Source: Candidatus Rokuibacteriota bacterium | GTDB taxonomy: Bacteria; Methylomirabilota; Methylomirabilia; Rokubacteriales; CSP1-6 | DNA length: 13,106 nucleotides | Assembly (NCBI GenBank): GCA_003220195.1 | Contig: QHRT01000264.1 | Coordinates: 1 to 13,106, forward strand | Direction of reading: 5' to 3' | Part shown: positions 1-6,060 of the stretch, one piece after another | How the letters are laid out: each line of letters begins with the position of its first letter | How positions within the stretch are numbered: the stretch's first letter is position 1 | The notes under the pieces: model-generated | Database searches by the model: none | The model's input: the letters and a program-made list of their open reading frames with translations, nothing else | What the model was told of the DNA's origin: nothing | Translations under genes and position numbers: made by a program

Positions 1-332
1 TGGATAAGGGCGCTGACGATCCAGGAGACCGCGGAGACGAGGAGCGCGCCGAGAAGAGCCGCGAGGAAGCCGTGGATTTCGAAGCCGGGGACGAGGCGGG
101 CAGTGAGCCAGAGACAAAACGCGTTGAGCACGAAGATGAAGAGCCCGAGAGTCAAGAGGGTGATCGGAAACGTCAGCACGACGAGAATCGGCCGCACGAC
201 GGCGTTGACGAGGCCGAAGACGATCGCGGCGATCACGACCGCGCCGATGCTGCGCACCTGGATCCCGTCGATCAACTTCGCGGCGAGCGCGATGGCGGCG
301 GCGTTGACGATCAACCGGACGAGGAGTCCCAC
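1..332 (-). CDS. Phage-holin-4/YvlD-like small membrane protein (partial, C-terminus off window)
   Basis: Reading the minus strand from a GTG at 332-330 gives about 110 uninterrupted residues, beginning VGLLVRLIVNAAAIALAAK and continuing to the window edge. The product is almost entirely hydrophobic, with about four membrane segments. It carries a conserved-looking NAVVRPILVVLTFPITLLTLG stretch in the middle and a polar VPGFEI turn before the last helix. This pattern is that of the 'mycobacterial 4 TMS phage holin' / YvlD family (Pfam Phage_holin_4_2), whose members are usually about 110-120 residues, so only the last few residues are probably missing. The family is an integral inner-membrane protein of poorly known role; despite its name it is generally chromosomal and not lytic. 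The start is supported by a purine-rich GGGAAGG about 6 nt upstream. It is divergent from the DsbA-like gene, with a gap of about 75 nt. Confidence 0.8.
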   Translation of the reverse strand, partial: MGLLVRLIVNAAAIALAAKLIDGIQVRSIGAVVIAAIVFGLVNAVVRPILVVLTFPITLLTLGLFIFVLNAFCLWLTARLVPGFEIHGFLAALLGALLVSAVSWIVSALI

Positions 333-407
333 GAGATACCTTCCCTGCCTTGCGGCGAGCCACGAGAGGCAGTAGTCTCGGCGTTCGTGAGCTGCGAGAT
401 CGATCGC

Positions 408-1010
408 GTGCGAATCCGGCAGCGAGTGTACACCGTCCTCGTGATGCTGGCGCTCGTCACGGTCGCGACGGTGAGCCGTTCACGCGCGGACGTCGAGCTG
501 ACGGTGTCCCCCGCCATGACCCGGGGCGCCGCTACGGCGCCGGTCACGATCGTCGAGTTCGCCGATTATCAGTGACCGCACTGTCGCGGCGTCCAGCGGT
601 CGCTGGAGCAGATCGTCAAGGAGTACGGCCCGCGCGTCCGCCTGATCTTCAAGGACCTGCCCTTGCCGTCGCACGGCCTGGCGCGTCCCGCCCACGAAGC
701 CGCCCGGTGCGCCGGGCACCTCGGCAAATACTGGCCGTACCACGACCGCCTCTTCGCGAAGCAGCCGGCGTTCGAGCGCGAACAATTGATCGGCTACGCG
801 GTGGAACTCGACCTTCCGCGCGACGCGTTCGCCAACTGCCTCGACAGCCACCTTTTCGCGGATGCCGTCGACGCCGACGTCGCGGAGGCGCGCGCGCTCG
901 GCGTCAAGGCAACGCCCACCTTCTTCGTCAACGGCCGTCCCCTCGTCGGCGCGCACCCCGTCCAGACATTCCGCGCGGCGATCGACGAGGCGCTGGCCGC
1001 GCGACGCTGA
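408..1010 (+). CDS. DsbA-family thioredoxin-fold oxidoreductase, probable selenoprotein (in-frame TGA = Sec at residue 56, UPHC active site)
   Basis: Frame 3 reads through from a hydrophobic signal peptide (RQRVYTVLVMLALVTVATV, then SRSRADVELTV) into APVTIVEFADYQ. It then meets TGA at 573-575 and continues in the same frame as PHCRGVQRSLEQ to a TGA stop at 1008-1010. In DsbA-type proteins the site after FADYQ or FSDYQ is CPxC, so the TGA stands exactly where the catalytic N-terminal cysteine belongs, giving U56-P-H-C59. The rest is intact: Cys in AARCAGH and ANCLDS, the WPYHDRLF helix, and the cis-proline loop T169-P170 in KATPTFFVNGR. Read with selenocysteine it is 200 residues, normal for the family, and exported to the periplasm for thiol-disulfide or selenol redox chemistry. 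The start is GTG 408; GTG 387 is an alternative. No frame change is needed. Alternatives are a Cys-to-stop sequence error or a nonsense mutation. A SECIS-like hairpin at 592-607 favours selenocysteine. Confidence 0.75.
592..607 (+). promoter_or_regulatory. Candidate bacterial SECIS hairpin for UGA 573-575
   Basis: Six perfect base pairs, TCCAGC (592-597) with GCTGGA (602-607), close a GGTC tetraloop (598-601). The loop begins 22 nt after the TGA. Established bacterial SECIS features are a hairpin inside the coding region just downstream of the UGA, an apical loop roughly 16-37 nt away, and a G in the first two loop positions. The E. coli fdhF element also presents GGUC at its apex, contacted by SelB. 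A U at 592 at the base of the upper stem could pair with A607 or bulge, like the U that SelB recognises in fdhF. It lies in codons for VQRSLE of the DsbA-like protein. GC-rich DNA forms hairpins easily, so the match of both loop and spacing matters more than the stem alone. Confidence 0.6.
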
Positions 1011-1023
1011 GGACGCCTCGCTC

Positions 1024-1329
1024 TTGGCCTTCGTGAAGGTCGCGGAAACCACCGACGTTACTGCTGGATATGGGCTCCTCGTCGAGCGAGACGGCCGAAC
1101 GCTCGCCGTGTTCAACGCGGGCGGAAAGTTCTATGCATGCAGCGCCGTGTGCCCGCACGAAGACGGCCCGCTCGCCGACGGGTGGATCGAAGGCAACGCG
1201 GTGGTGTGCCCGTGGCACGGCTTCGACTTCGAGCTGACGAGCGGCCGCTGCCTGGTCGATGCCGAACTATCGATCGCGACGTACCCGGTACGCGTGAACG
1301 GCACCGCGATCGAAGTTGATCTGCCGTGA
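1024..1329 (+). CDS. Rieske-type [2Fe-2S] ferredoxin
   Basis: This is a 101-residue cytoplasmic protein, small as expected for stand-alone Rieske ferredoxins (NirD or BphA3-like). The cluster ligands are visible as C43-P-H45 and C62-P-W-H65, in CPHEDGPLADGWIEG and VVCPWHGFDF, with the usual 16-residue spacing between the two boxes. The preceding KFYACSAV and following FELTSGRCLVDAEL match the fold, which delivers electrons to an oxygenase or reductase partner. The start chosen is TTG 1024, because GAGGA at 1009-1013 lies 10 nt before it. That Shine-Dalgarno overlaps the stop codon of the DsbA-like gene, so the two are probably translationally coupled. GTG 1033 is a less well-placed alternative. 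No dedicated oxygenase or reductase partner lies in the window, so its redox client is unknown. Confidence 0.85.
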   Translation: MAFVKVAETTDVTAGYGLLVERDGRTLAVFNAGGKFYACSAVCPHEDGPLADGWIEGNAVVCPWHGFDFELTSGRCLVDAELSIATYPVRVNGTAIEVDLP

Positions 1330-1340
1330 CGGCGCGATCA

Positions 1341-1349
1341 TGGTAGCCT
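1341..1349 (+). promoter_or_regulatory. Possible extended -10 promoter element (TGGTAGCCT) before the XRE gene
   Basis: TG-N-TAGCCT resembles an extended -10 box for the housekeeping sigma factor, about 85 nt upstream of the XRE start, and it sits in the only roomy gap on this side (1330-1435). No convincing -35 is visible. The leader downstream contains a short GGGC-AACT-GCCC hairpin (about 1374-1385) that might serve as an operator for the regulator. This is weak, motif-only evidence. Confidence 0.3.
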
Positions 1350-1435
1350 CGAAGACATAGTCGCAGTTCGCGGGGCAACTGCCCGGACCTCAACCGGCCC
1401 GAATCCGCCAACCAACGAGTGTCGGGAGTCCACGT

Positions 1436-1786
1436 GTGACAGAGCGAGCGGTCAAGCACGTCCGGAAGTTCCTGGGCCAGCGGCTTCGGGCCCTCCGAAA
1501 GCAGCGCGCCCTCAGTCAGGAGCGCCTCGGCGAGCGCGCGAACCTCAGCGGCAAGTTCATCGGTGAAGTAGAGCGGGGCGAAAAATCGATCTCCATCGAC
1601 AGCCTCTACCGGGTGTCCGTCGCCCTCGAGATTCCGTTGCGCGAGCTCACCGACGTCCGGGACAAGAGCTCGGTGCCGAACGAAGACGCCGAGCGGATCT
1701 TCGCCCTCGTGACGGGGCGCCGGCGCGGTGAGGACCTCCGGCGCGCGTACGAGGTCCTGCGCGCCATGTTCGGCCATGTTCGCTAA
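1436..1786 (+). CDS. XRE-family helix-turn-helix transcriptional regulator
   Basis: This is a 116-residue protein whose first 70 residues form a Cro/C1-type helix-turn-helix. In order: LGQRLRALRKQRALSQERLGERANLSGKFIGEVERGEKSISIDSLYRVSVALEIPLREL, with the recognition helix around SGKFIGEVERG. The C-terminal 45 residues (NEDAERIFALVTGRRRGEDLRRAYEVLRAMFGHVR) are a short charged tail without a sensor domain, so it is probably a simple DNA-binding switch. The start is GTG 1436, preceded by GGGAG at 1424-1428 with about 7 nt spacing. It is transcribed in the same direction as its neighbours but separated from the Rieske gene by 106 nt, so it probably has its own promoter. Its targets are unknown; the neighbouring redox pair is one candidate. 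Confidence 0.88.
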   Translation: MTERAVKHVRKFLGQRLRALRKQRALSQERLGERANLSGKFIGEVERGEKSISIDSLYRVSVALEIPLRELTDVRDKSSVPNEDAERIFALVTGRRRGEDLRRAYEVLRAMFGHVR

Positions 1787-1827
1787 GCGCTGATCTCTTC
1801 GCGCTATCCTCTGGCCGAGGTGCCACG

Positions 1828-2118
1828 ATGATCACCGATCACGTCTGGCTCGGGATTGGTCTCCTCGGGCAAGCGCTGTTCTCTGCTCGATTTCTGGTGC
1901 AGTGGATCGCGTCCGAGAGGCGCCAGCAAAGCGTCGTGCCGTCCCAGTTCTGGTATTTCTCGATCGGCGGCGGCCTGTCGCTGCTGATCTACGCGATCCA
2001 TCGCCTGGACCCGGTCTTCATCCTCGGTCAGGCGGCGGGCCTCTGCGTGTACGCGCGCAACCTCTACTTCATCCACCGGCGGGCGGCCCGCGCGGCCACC
2101 GCCGTGACCGAATCGTAA
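1828..2118 (+). CDS. Lipid-A-disaccharide synthase N-terminal-like (LAB_N) membrane protein
   Basis: This is a 96-residue membrane protein with three hydrophobic segments (about residues 6-26, 41-58 and 62-82). The hallmarks WLGIGLLGQALFSARFLVQWI, SERRQQSVVPSQFWYFSI and GGGLSLLIYAIHRLDPVFILGQ are those of the LAB_N domain. The domain takes its name from an extension of some lipid-A-disaccharide synthases, but it also occurs as stand-alone inner-membrane proteins, often near lipid or sugar-lipid transferases. It has no catalytic part, so a role in outer-membrane lipid glycosylation is inferred from family context only. ATG 1828 has GAGGTG 5 nt upstream, and a TATCCT hexamer at 1804-1809 could be a -10 box. 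The family points to a Gram-negative envelope. Confidence 0.85.
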   Translation: MITDHVWLGIGLLGQALFSARFLVQWIASERRQQSVVPSQFWYFSIGGGLSLLIYAIHRLDPVFILGQAAGLCVYARNLYFIHRRAARAATAVTES

Positions 2119-2128
2119 GAGCGCCCGA

Positions 2129-2175
2129 TGCTAGAATCGAAATGCCCGGCCCGAGCCGTTCCCGGCACCAGGAGA
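2129..2175 (+). promoter_or_regulatory. Extended -10 (TGCTAGAAT, 2129-2137) and strong Shine-Dalgarno (AGGAGA, 2170-2175) for the aminotransferase
   Basis: TG-C-TAGAAT matches an extended -10 at five of six hexamer positions, plus the TG. It would start a transcript near 2144, leaving a leader of about 35 nt. AGGAGA lies 5 nt before GTG 2181 and fixes that start, instead of the upstream in-frame codons that overlap the LAB_N gene. No good -35 is seen, which fits an extended -10 type but lowers confidence. Confidence 0.45.
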
Positions 2176-2180
2176 ATCCC

Positions 2181-3485
2181 GTGAGCACGACGATCAACTG
2201 GGCGCAGTGTCACACCCGGCCGGTCCTCATGATCCCCGGTCCGACCGAGCTTCCGCCGCCCGTCATCCAGGCCATGACCCAGCCGCCGTCGATTCAGTAC
2301 GACCGAACGTTCGACGAAGTCGTGCTCGAGCCGACGGTGCTCGCGCTGCGGAACGTGTTCCAGACGGCAGGCGAGGTCATCCTCATGCCCGGGTCCGGGC
2401 GCACCGCGCTCGAAGCCGGCGCGGTCTCCGTCATCGAACCCGGCGATCGCGTGCTGGTCGTCGTCGCCGGGCAGTTCGGCCTCCTGATGCGCGAGATCAT
2501 GACGCGCGTCGGCGCCGAGGTCACCGAATTCACCGTCGAGCTCGGCGCGCGACTCGATCTGACTCGCCTCGCCGCCGAGGCGAACCGCGTCCGGCCGAAG
2601 GCCATCACGCTCGTGCACAACGAGACATCGACCGGGACGACGTACGCGGCGGCGGACGTCGGACGCATCGCTCAGGGCGTCGGCGCCCTGTTCCTGCTCG
2701 ACACCGTGTCGTCCGTCGCCGGCATCGACGTGCGCACGGACGAGTGGGGTGTCGACCTGAACATGACCGGCTCGCAGAAGTGCCTCGCGGCGCCGCTCGG
2801 CATGTCGCTCGGCGCCGTGAGCGATCGCGCGTGGGCCGCCATGGAACACCGCGCGCGAAAGTCCTCGAGCCTCGTCTACGACCTGCTCCGCTGGAAGGAG
2901 CACTGGATCCCGGCGTCGCGCGGCGGCAAGGTGCCGGATGGTGCGCCGCGACGCCAGCCCATCTCGATCCCGACGCATCTCACCGCCGCGATGCATGCCG
3001 CCGTCACGGTGATCCTGGACGAAGGGCTCCCGCATCGCTTCGCGCGTCACGCGGCGGCGGCCGCCGCGCTGCGCGCCGGGCTCGACGCGATGGGTCTCGA
3101 GATGTTCCCGGACGCGACGATCCTCTCGAACACCGTCTCGTGCGTGAAGACGCCGAAGGACGTGGTTCCCGCCGCGGTGGTGGAGCGCATGCGCGACCAG
3201 TACGGCATCCTGATCGGGACCGGACTCGACACCATGCGAACGACGACCTTGCGCATCGGCACGATGGGGATGACGGCGAGCCCGCACTACGTCTTGCCGA
3301 CGCTCTCGGCGCTCGAGCTGGCGCTCCGTGATCTCGGCGTGAAGGCCGAGCCCGGCGCCGGCGTGGCGGCGGCGCAGGCAGCATTCGCGAACGCGGGACC
3401 CGCGCCGGCCGCGGCGCGACCCGTCCCGGCCGCGGGACGACCCGTCCCGGCCGCGGCGCGACCCGTCCCGGCCGCGGGACGCTGA
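2181..3485 (+). CDS. Class V PLP aminotransferase, alanine/serine-glyoxylate aminotransferase type, with C-terminal repeat tail
   Basis: This is a 434-residue PLP enzyme of fold type I. Visible landmarks are the N-terminal LMIPGPTELPPPVIQAM; the PLP-phosphate loop GSGRTALEAGAVS; the LVHNETSTGTT loop; the LLDTVSSVAGIDV cofactor-aspartate region; the Schiff-base lysine K200 in TGSQKCLAAPLGMS; and the C-terminal RIGTMGM. These fit the alanine-glyoxylate / serine-glyoxylate / PucG branch, which moves amino groups between alanine, serine or ureidoglycine and glyoxylate. The exact donor cannot be read from sequence here. The body alone is about 400 residues, normal for the family. Residues 407-434 are an added low-complexity tail of 7-residue repeats. 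It is followed after 3 nt by a D-2-hydroxyacid dehydrogenase, the pairing expected if the product were hydroxypyruvate or a similar 2-oxo acid. Confidence 0.88.
   Translation: MSTTINWAQCHTRPVLMIPGPTELPPPVIQAMTQPPSIQYDRTFDEVVLEPTVLALRNVFQTAGEVILMPGSGRTALEAGAVSVIEPGDRVLVVVAGQFGLLMREIMTRVGAEVTEFTVELGARLDLTRLAAEANRVRPKAITLVHNETSTGTTYAAADVGRIAQGVGALFLLDTVSSVAGIDVRTDEWGVDLNMTGSQKCLAAPLGMSLGAVSDRAWAAMEHRARKSSSLVYDLLRWKEHWIPASRGGKVPDGAPRRQPISIPTHLTAAMHAAVTVILDEGLPHRFARHAAAAAALRAGLDAMGLEMFPDATILSNTVSCVKTPKDVVPAAVVERMRDQYGILIGTGLDTMRTTTLRIGTMGMTASPHYVLPTLSALELALRDLGVKAEPGAGVAAAQAAFANAGPAPAAARPVPAAGRPVPAAARPVPAAGR
3399..3482 (+). repeat. Four tandem 21-bp repeats encoding PxPAAxR at the aminotransferase C-terminus
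   Basis: There are four consecutive 21-nt units: 3399-3419, 3420-3440, 3441-3461 and 3462-3482. Units 2 and 4 are identical except for the last base. Unit 3 differs from them at two positions near its end, and unit 1 is the most diverged. Because the unit is a multiple of three, the frame is kept. The units encode PAPAAAR, PVPAAGR, PVPAAAR and PVPAAGR, directly before the TGA. The alternation of AAR and AGR suggests a 42-bp duplication of a two-unit block. Confidence 0.92.
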
Positions 3486-3488
3486 GCT

Positions 3489-4463
3489 GTGGCCGACCCG
3501 CTGATCGCCGTTCCCGACGACTATCCGTCCGTGTTCGAGGGCACGCCGGCGCACGAGCGCGCCCGCGCGATCGGCGAAACGAAGGTCGTGACCGCCCGCG
3601 GCGCCGACGACGAGGCGGAGCTCATTCGACGGATCGACCGGGCCAAGATCGCCATCAACATCCGCGCGCACGCTCGTTTCACCGACGGCGTGTTCACCGC
3701 CTGCAAGAATCTGAAGATGGTCTCGATCTGGGGCACCGGCACGGACAACATCGATCTCGAGGCGGCGGGACGCCACGGCGTGACCGTGACGAACACGCCG
3801 GGCGTGAACGCGTTCGCGGTCGCCGAGCACACGATCGCGCTCATGCTCGCGGTCGCCAGGCGGATCCCGAAGATCGACCGCGAGATGCGCGAGGGCAAAT
3901 GGCCGCGTGAGCTCTTGACGCAGCTCCTCGGCAAGACGCTCGGCGTCTTCGGCACCGGCACGATCGGCGCGCGCGTGGCCGCGCTCGGTCGGGCACTCGG
4001 GATGGACGTGCTCGGGTGGAGCGCGCGCGGCGACGCCGCGCACGTCGCGTCGGTCGGGGCGCGAGCAGCGACGAAGGAGGAGATCCTCCGTCAGGCCGAC
4101 GTGATCACGCTGCACCTGCGACTCGCGCCCGACACGCGAGGCTTTCTCTCTCGACGTGAGCTCGGCGGTCTGAAGCGCACCGCGATCCTGATCAACACCG
4201 GCCGTGGCGCGCTGGTCGATCGCGACGCGCTGCTGGAGGCCCTCAAGTCCGGAAGGATCGCCGCGGCCGGCCTCGACGTGTTCCACGACGAGCCGCTGAA
4301 GGCGGACGATCCGCTGCTCGCCCTCGACAACGTCGTGCTCTCTCCCCACAACGCCGGCCAGACTGCCGAGGTCATTCGCGACGGGCTGCTCCGGGCGGTC
4401 GAGAACGTCGCGAACTATCTCAAGGGGCAGCCGACCGACGTCGTGGTCGCTCCGCTGAAGTAA
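3489..4463 (+). CDS. NAD-dependent D-2-hydroxyacid dehydrogenase (phosphoglycerate/hydroxypyruvate dehydrogenase type)
   Basis: This is a 324-residue cytosolic oxidoreductase. The substrate domain is split (about residues 1-100 and 295-324) around a Rossmann domain that carries GTGTIG (155-160). Catalytic residues sit in the usual places: Arg239 in INTGRGALVD, Glu268 in VFHDEPL and His287 in LSPHNAGQT. It has no C-terminal ACT regulatory domain, so it is the short form, compatible with glyoxylate/hydroxypyruvate reductase as well as 3-phosphoglycerate dehydrogenase; the substrate cannot be decided here. GTG 3489 begins 3 nt after the aminotransferase stop and has no clear Shine-Dalgarno of its own, so translation is probably coupled. 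It converges with the dienelactone hydrolase gene, with only 6 nt between the stops and no obvious terminator. Confidence 0.88.
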   Translation: MADPLIAVPDDYPSVFEGTPAHERARAIGETKVVTARGADDEAELIRRIDRAKIAINIRAHARFTDGVFTACKNLKMVSIWGTGTDNIDLEAAGRHGVTVTNTPGVNAFAVAEHTIALMLAVARRIPKIDREMREGKWPRELLTQLLGKTLGVFGTGTIGARVAALGRALGMDVLGWSARGDAAHVASVGARAATKEEILRQADVITLHLRLAPDTRGFLSRRELGGLKRTAILINTGRGALVDRDALLEALKSGRIAAAGLDVFHDEPLKADDPLLALDNVVLSPHNAGQTAEVIRDGLLRAVENVANYLKGQPTDVVVAPLK

Positions 4464-4469
4464 TTTCCG

Positions 4470-5266
4470 CTACGCCAGGGACTTCTTGAACCACGCGACG
4501 CAGCGCTTCCAGCCGTCCTGCGCCGCCGCCGCGTTGTACGACGGGCGATAGTCCGCGTGGAAGCCGTGACCGGCGCCGGGATAGATCATCATGTCGACGT
4601 TCTGGTTGTGATGCTTCAGCATCTCGATGAACTTCTTCGCGTCCTCCGGTGACGGGTTCTTGTCGGTTTCGCCGTACAGCCCGAGGAACGGAATCTTGAT
4701 GTCCTTGGCAACGTCGAAGCCCGTCACGGGACCCGACGCGGTCTGATAGCCGCGCGCCGGCGGACCGTACCACGCCACCGCGGCTTTCACCGCTGGTTGC
4801 GTTGCGGCGATCTGGATCACCGTGGACCCGCCCCAGCACCAGCCCGTCGTGCCGACGCGGTCGGCCGCGACGCCCGGGCGCGTCTTGGCCCAGTCGATCG
4901 CCGCCGCCACGTCGCCGAGCGTCTGCTCGCGCTTCTGCGCGGAGACGATCTTGAGGATGTCCGGGATCTCCGAAACCCTTCCTTCGCGAAGCGGCGCACG
5001 CAGTCGCGGATGTACTCGTGCACGCCCCAGATCTCCGAGACGACGAGCAGGATCGGATGCCCCGTGCCGGACTCCGGCCGCGCCTCGTAGACCGGAAGCT
5101 TGAAGCTGCCGATCGGAACTTGCTGGTCGCCGGCGACGATCCCCTGCGTGTCCGTCTTGATCGCCTGCGCCAGGACCTTGTCGACCGACACCGCGTATCC
5201 CGCCAGCGCACTCCCCGCTTGCAGCAGCCGGCGGCGGCTGATTCCGATTCCCTGCTCCTCGATCAT
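4470..5266 (-). pseudogene. Tat-exported dienelactone hydrolase family protein, disrupted by internal deletion and frameshift
   Basis: The start is ATG 5266, with a strong GAGGAGG nearby. The N-terminus MIEEQGIGISRRRLLQAGSA is a twin-arginine signal followed by LAGYAVSVDKVLAQA. The first frame reads VVSEIWGVHEYIRDCVRRFAKEGF and then becomes nonsense. The second frame, from about 4968, reads EIPDILKIVSAQKREQTLGDVAAAIDWAK and continues to TAG 4470. The alpha/beta hydrolase triad is all in the second part: Cys in GWCWGG, Asp in GETDKNP, His in GAGHGFH. In relatives the segment after AKEGF holds a strand and loop of roughly 15-20 residues (an APEL-like region), and this is absent. The lesion is therefore a deletion of about 50 nt that is not a multiple of three, near 4968-4976. 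As given, no full-length enzyme can be made. It may be real decay or an assembly slip. Confidence 0.82.
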
Positions 5267-5323
5267 GAGGGCCTCCTCGCGTCGTTGGGGATTTCCGCTC
5301 TCGATCGGAGCGGCCGTTGACGT

Positions 5324-5352
5324 AGGTAACCTTGCGTTCGGGACCGAGTCAA
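5324..5352 (-). promoter_or_regulatory. Possible promoter for the dienelactone hydrolase gene
   Basis: On the minus strand TTGACT (5352-5347) matches a -35 box in five of six positions. It is followed at 17 nt by TTACCT (5329-5324), a poor -10. Between this and the ATG at 5266 lies a perfect 6-bp inverted repeat, CCGCTC (5295-5300) with GAGCGG (5308-5313), which could be an operator or a leader hairpin. The 103-nt gap after the permease gene is the largest near here, so a separate promoter makes sense, but the motif evidence is weak. Confidence 0.3.
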
Positions 5353-5369
5353 GCCGGGCCGGGCGCCAC

Positions 5370-6060
5370 TCACACGCTCCGGATGACGAGCCACACGCCG
5401 AGTGCCGCGAGCAAGACGAGATTCGCCCGGTTGAACGTCTGCTGGTCCAGTCGATCCTGGATCCCGAGCCCGAGCAGGAACCCTGCGAGTCCGACGATCG
5501 TGAGACCGGCAGCGGCCGGCACCAGTGCCATCGGAAAGCCGCCGTACCAGACCAGCGCCAGGAGCTGCACCAGCTTGTACACGACGAAGCTGAACGCGAC
5601 CGACCGGACGAACTCCTGCTTCTCCATCCCGAGCGCATAGAAGTCGATGACGAGCGGCGTGCCGTAGACGTTCGTGATGCCGCCGACGACTCCCGCGACG
5701 CGGCACGCGCGGCGTGAATCGCGTCGCGTTCAGCACCACGAAGAGCAGCACGAAGCTTCCCAGCACGAGCGTGAGCACCCGGGACGGCAGCACGATGAGA
5801 AGCCTCGTGCCGATGACCGTGCCGATGCCGCCCGCGACCAGCAGCCACGCGAGGCGGCGCGCCGTCGACCAGACATTCCCGCGCCGCCGCGACTGGAGCA
5901 CGTCCATCGCGATGTTCGGCGGGACCAGGATCGGCACCGCGGTCTTCACGTCCATGAACAGCGTGAAGACCGGCGTCGCGATCGTCGGGAAGCCGAAGCC
6001 GATGGCGCCTTTCAAGACAGACACGGAAAAGACGACGACGGTAGCGACGAGCGGGATCAG
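5370..6060 (-). pseudogene. TauE/SafE-family membrane permease with a single frame change
   Basis: Two overlapping frames together give one membrane protein of about 230 residues. The first part is LIPLVATVVVFSVSVLKGAIGFGFPTIATP through VLNATRFTPRVP. The second is VAGVVGGITNVYGTPLVIDFYALGMEKQEF through ALGVWLVIRSV, ending at TGA 5370. The VLKGAIGFGFP and VGGITNVYGTPLV motifs are the two inverted half-repeats of the TauE/SafE (DUF81) family, inner-membrane exporters or importers of sulfonates, sulfite or organic acids. The break is near 5701, where one base is surplus or two are missing. The only sensible start is CTG 6060, whose last two bases overlap the TGA of the preceding oxidase gene (CTGA). 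Its position after a hydroxyacid oxidase suggests transport of that enzyme's substrate. The frame change may be a sequence error. Confidence 0.75.

Noticed and set aside
573..575. TGA as a sign of a recoded genetic code (for example TGA = Trp or Gly)
   Set aside because: Many neighbouring genes end in TGA, including this gene at 1008-1010 and the FAD/Fe-S gene at 6057, and their Trp and Gly codons are normal.
72..575. 167-residue open frame beginning at position 72 as the true N-terminus of the DsbA-like protein
   Set aside because: The part before about 390 is antisense to the YvlD-like membrane gene and is highly charged. A signal peptide begins only around 408.
663..1010. Separate small gene starting at TTG 663
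   Set aside because: It lacks half of the thioredoxin fold. The upstream frame through the TGA supplies the missing first strand and active site in the same frame.
2064..4349. Very long (761 residues) minus-strand open frame opposite the aminotransferase and dehydrogenase
   Set aside because: Its sequence is rich in Arg, His, Asp, Gly and Glu without domains, as expected for the antisense of high-GC genes. Both plus-strand genes show clear motifs.
4463..4470. Bidirectional terminator between the convergent genes
   Set aside because: Only 6 nt separate the stops, and no hairpin with a U-run was seen around them.
5295..5313. CCGCTC...GAGCGG inverted repeat as a terminator of the permease gene
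   Set aside because: It has no U-run and a GC-only 6-bp stem. It lies between the probable promoter and the start of the hydrolase, so it is more likely a leader hairpin or chance.
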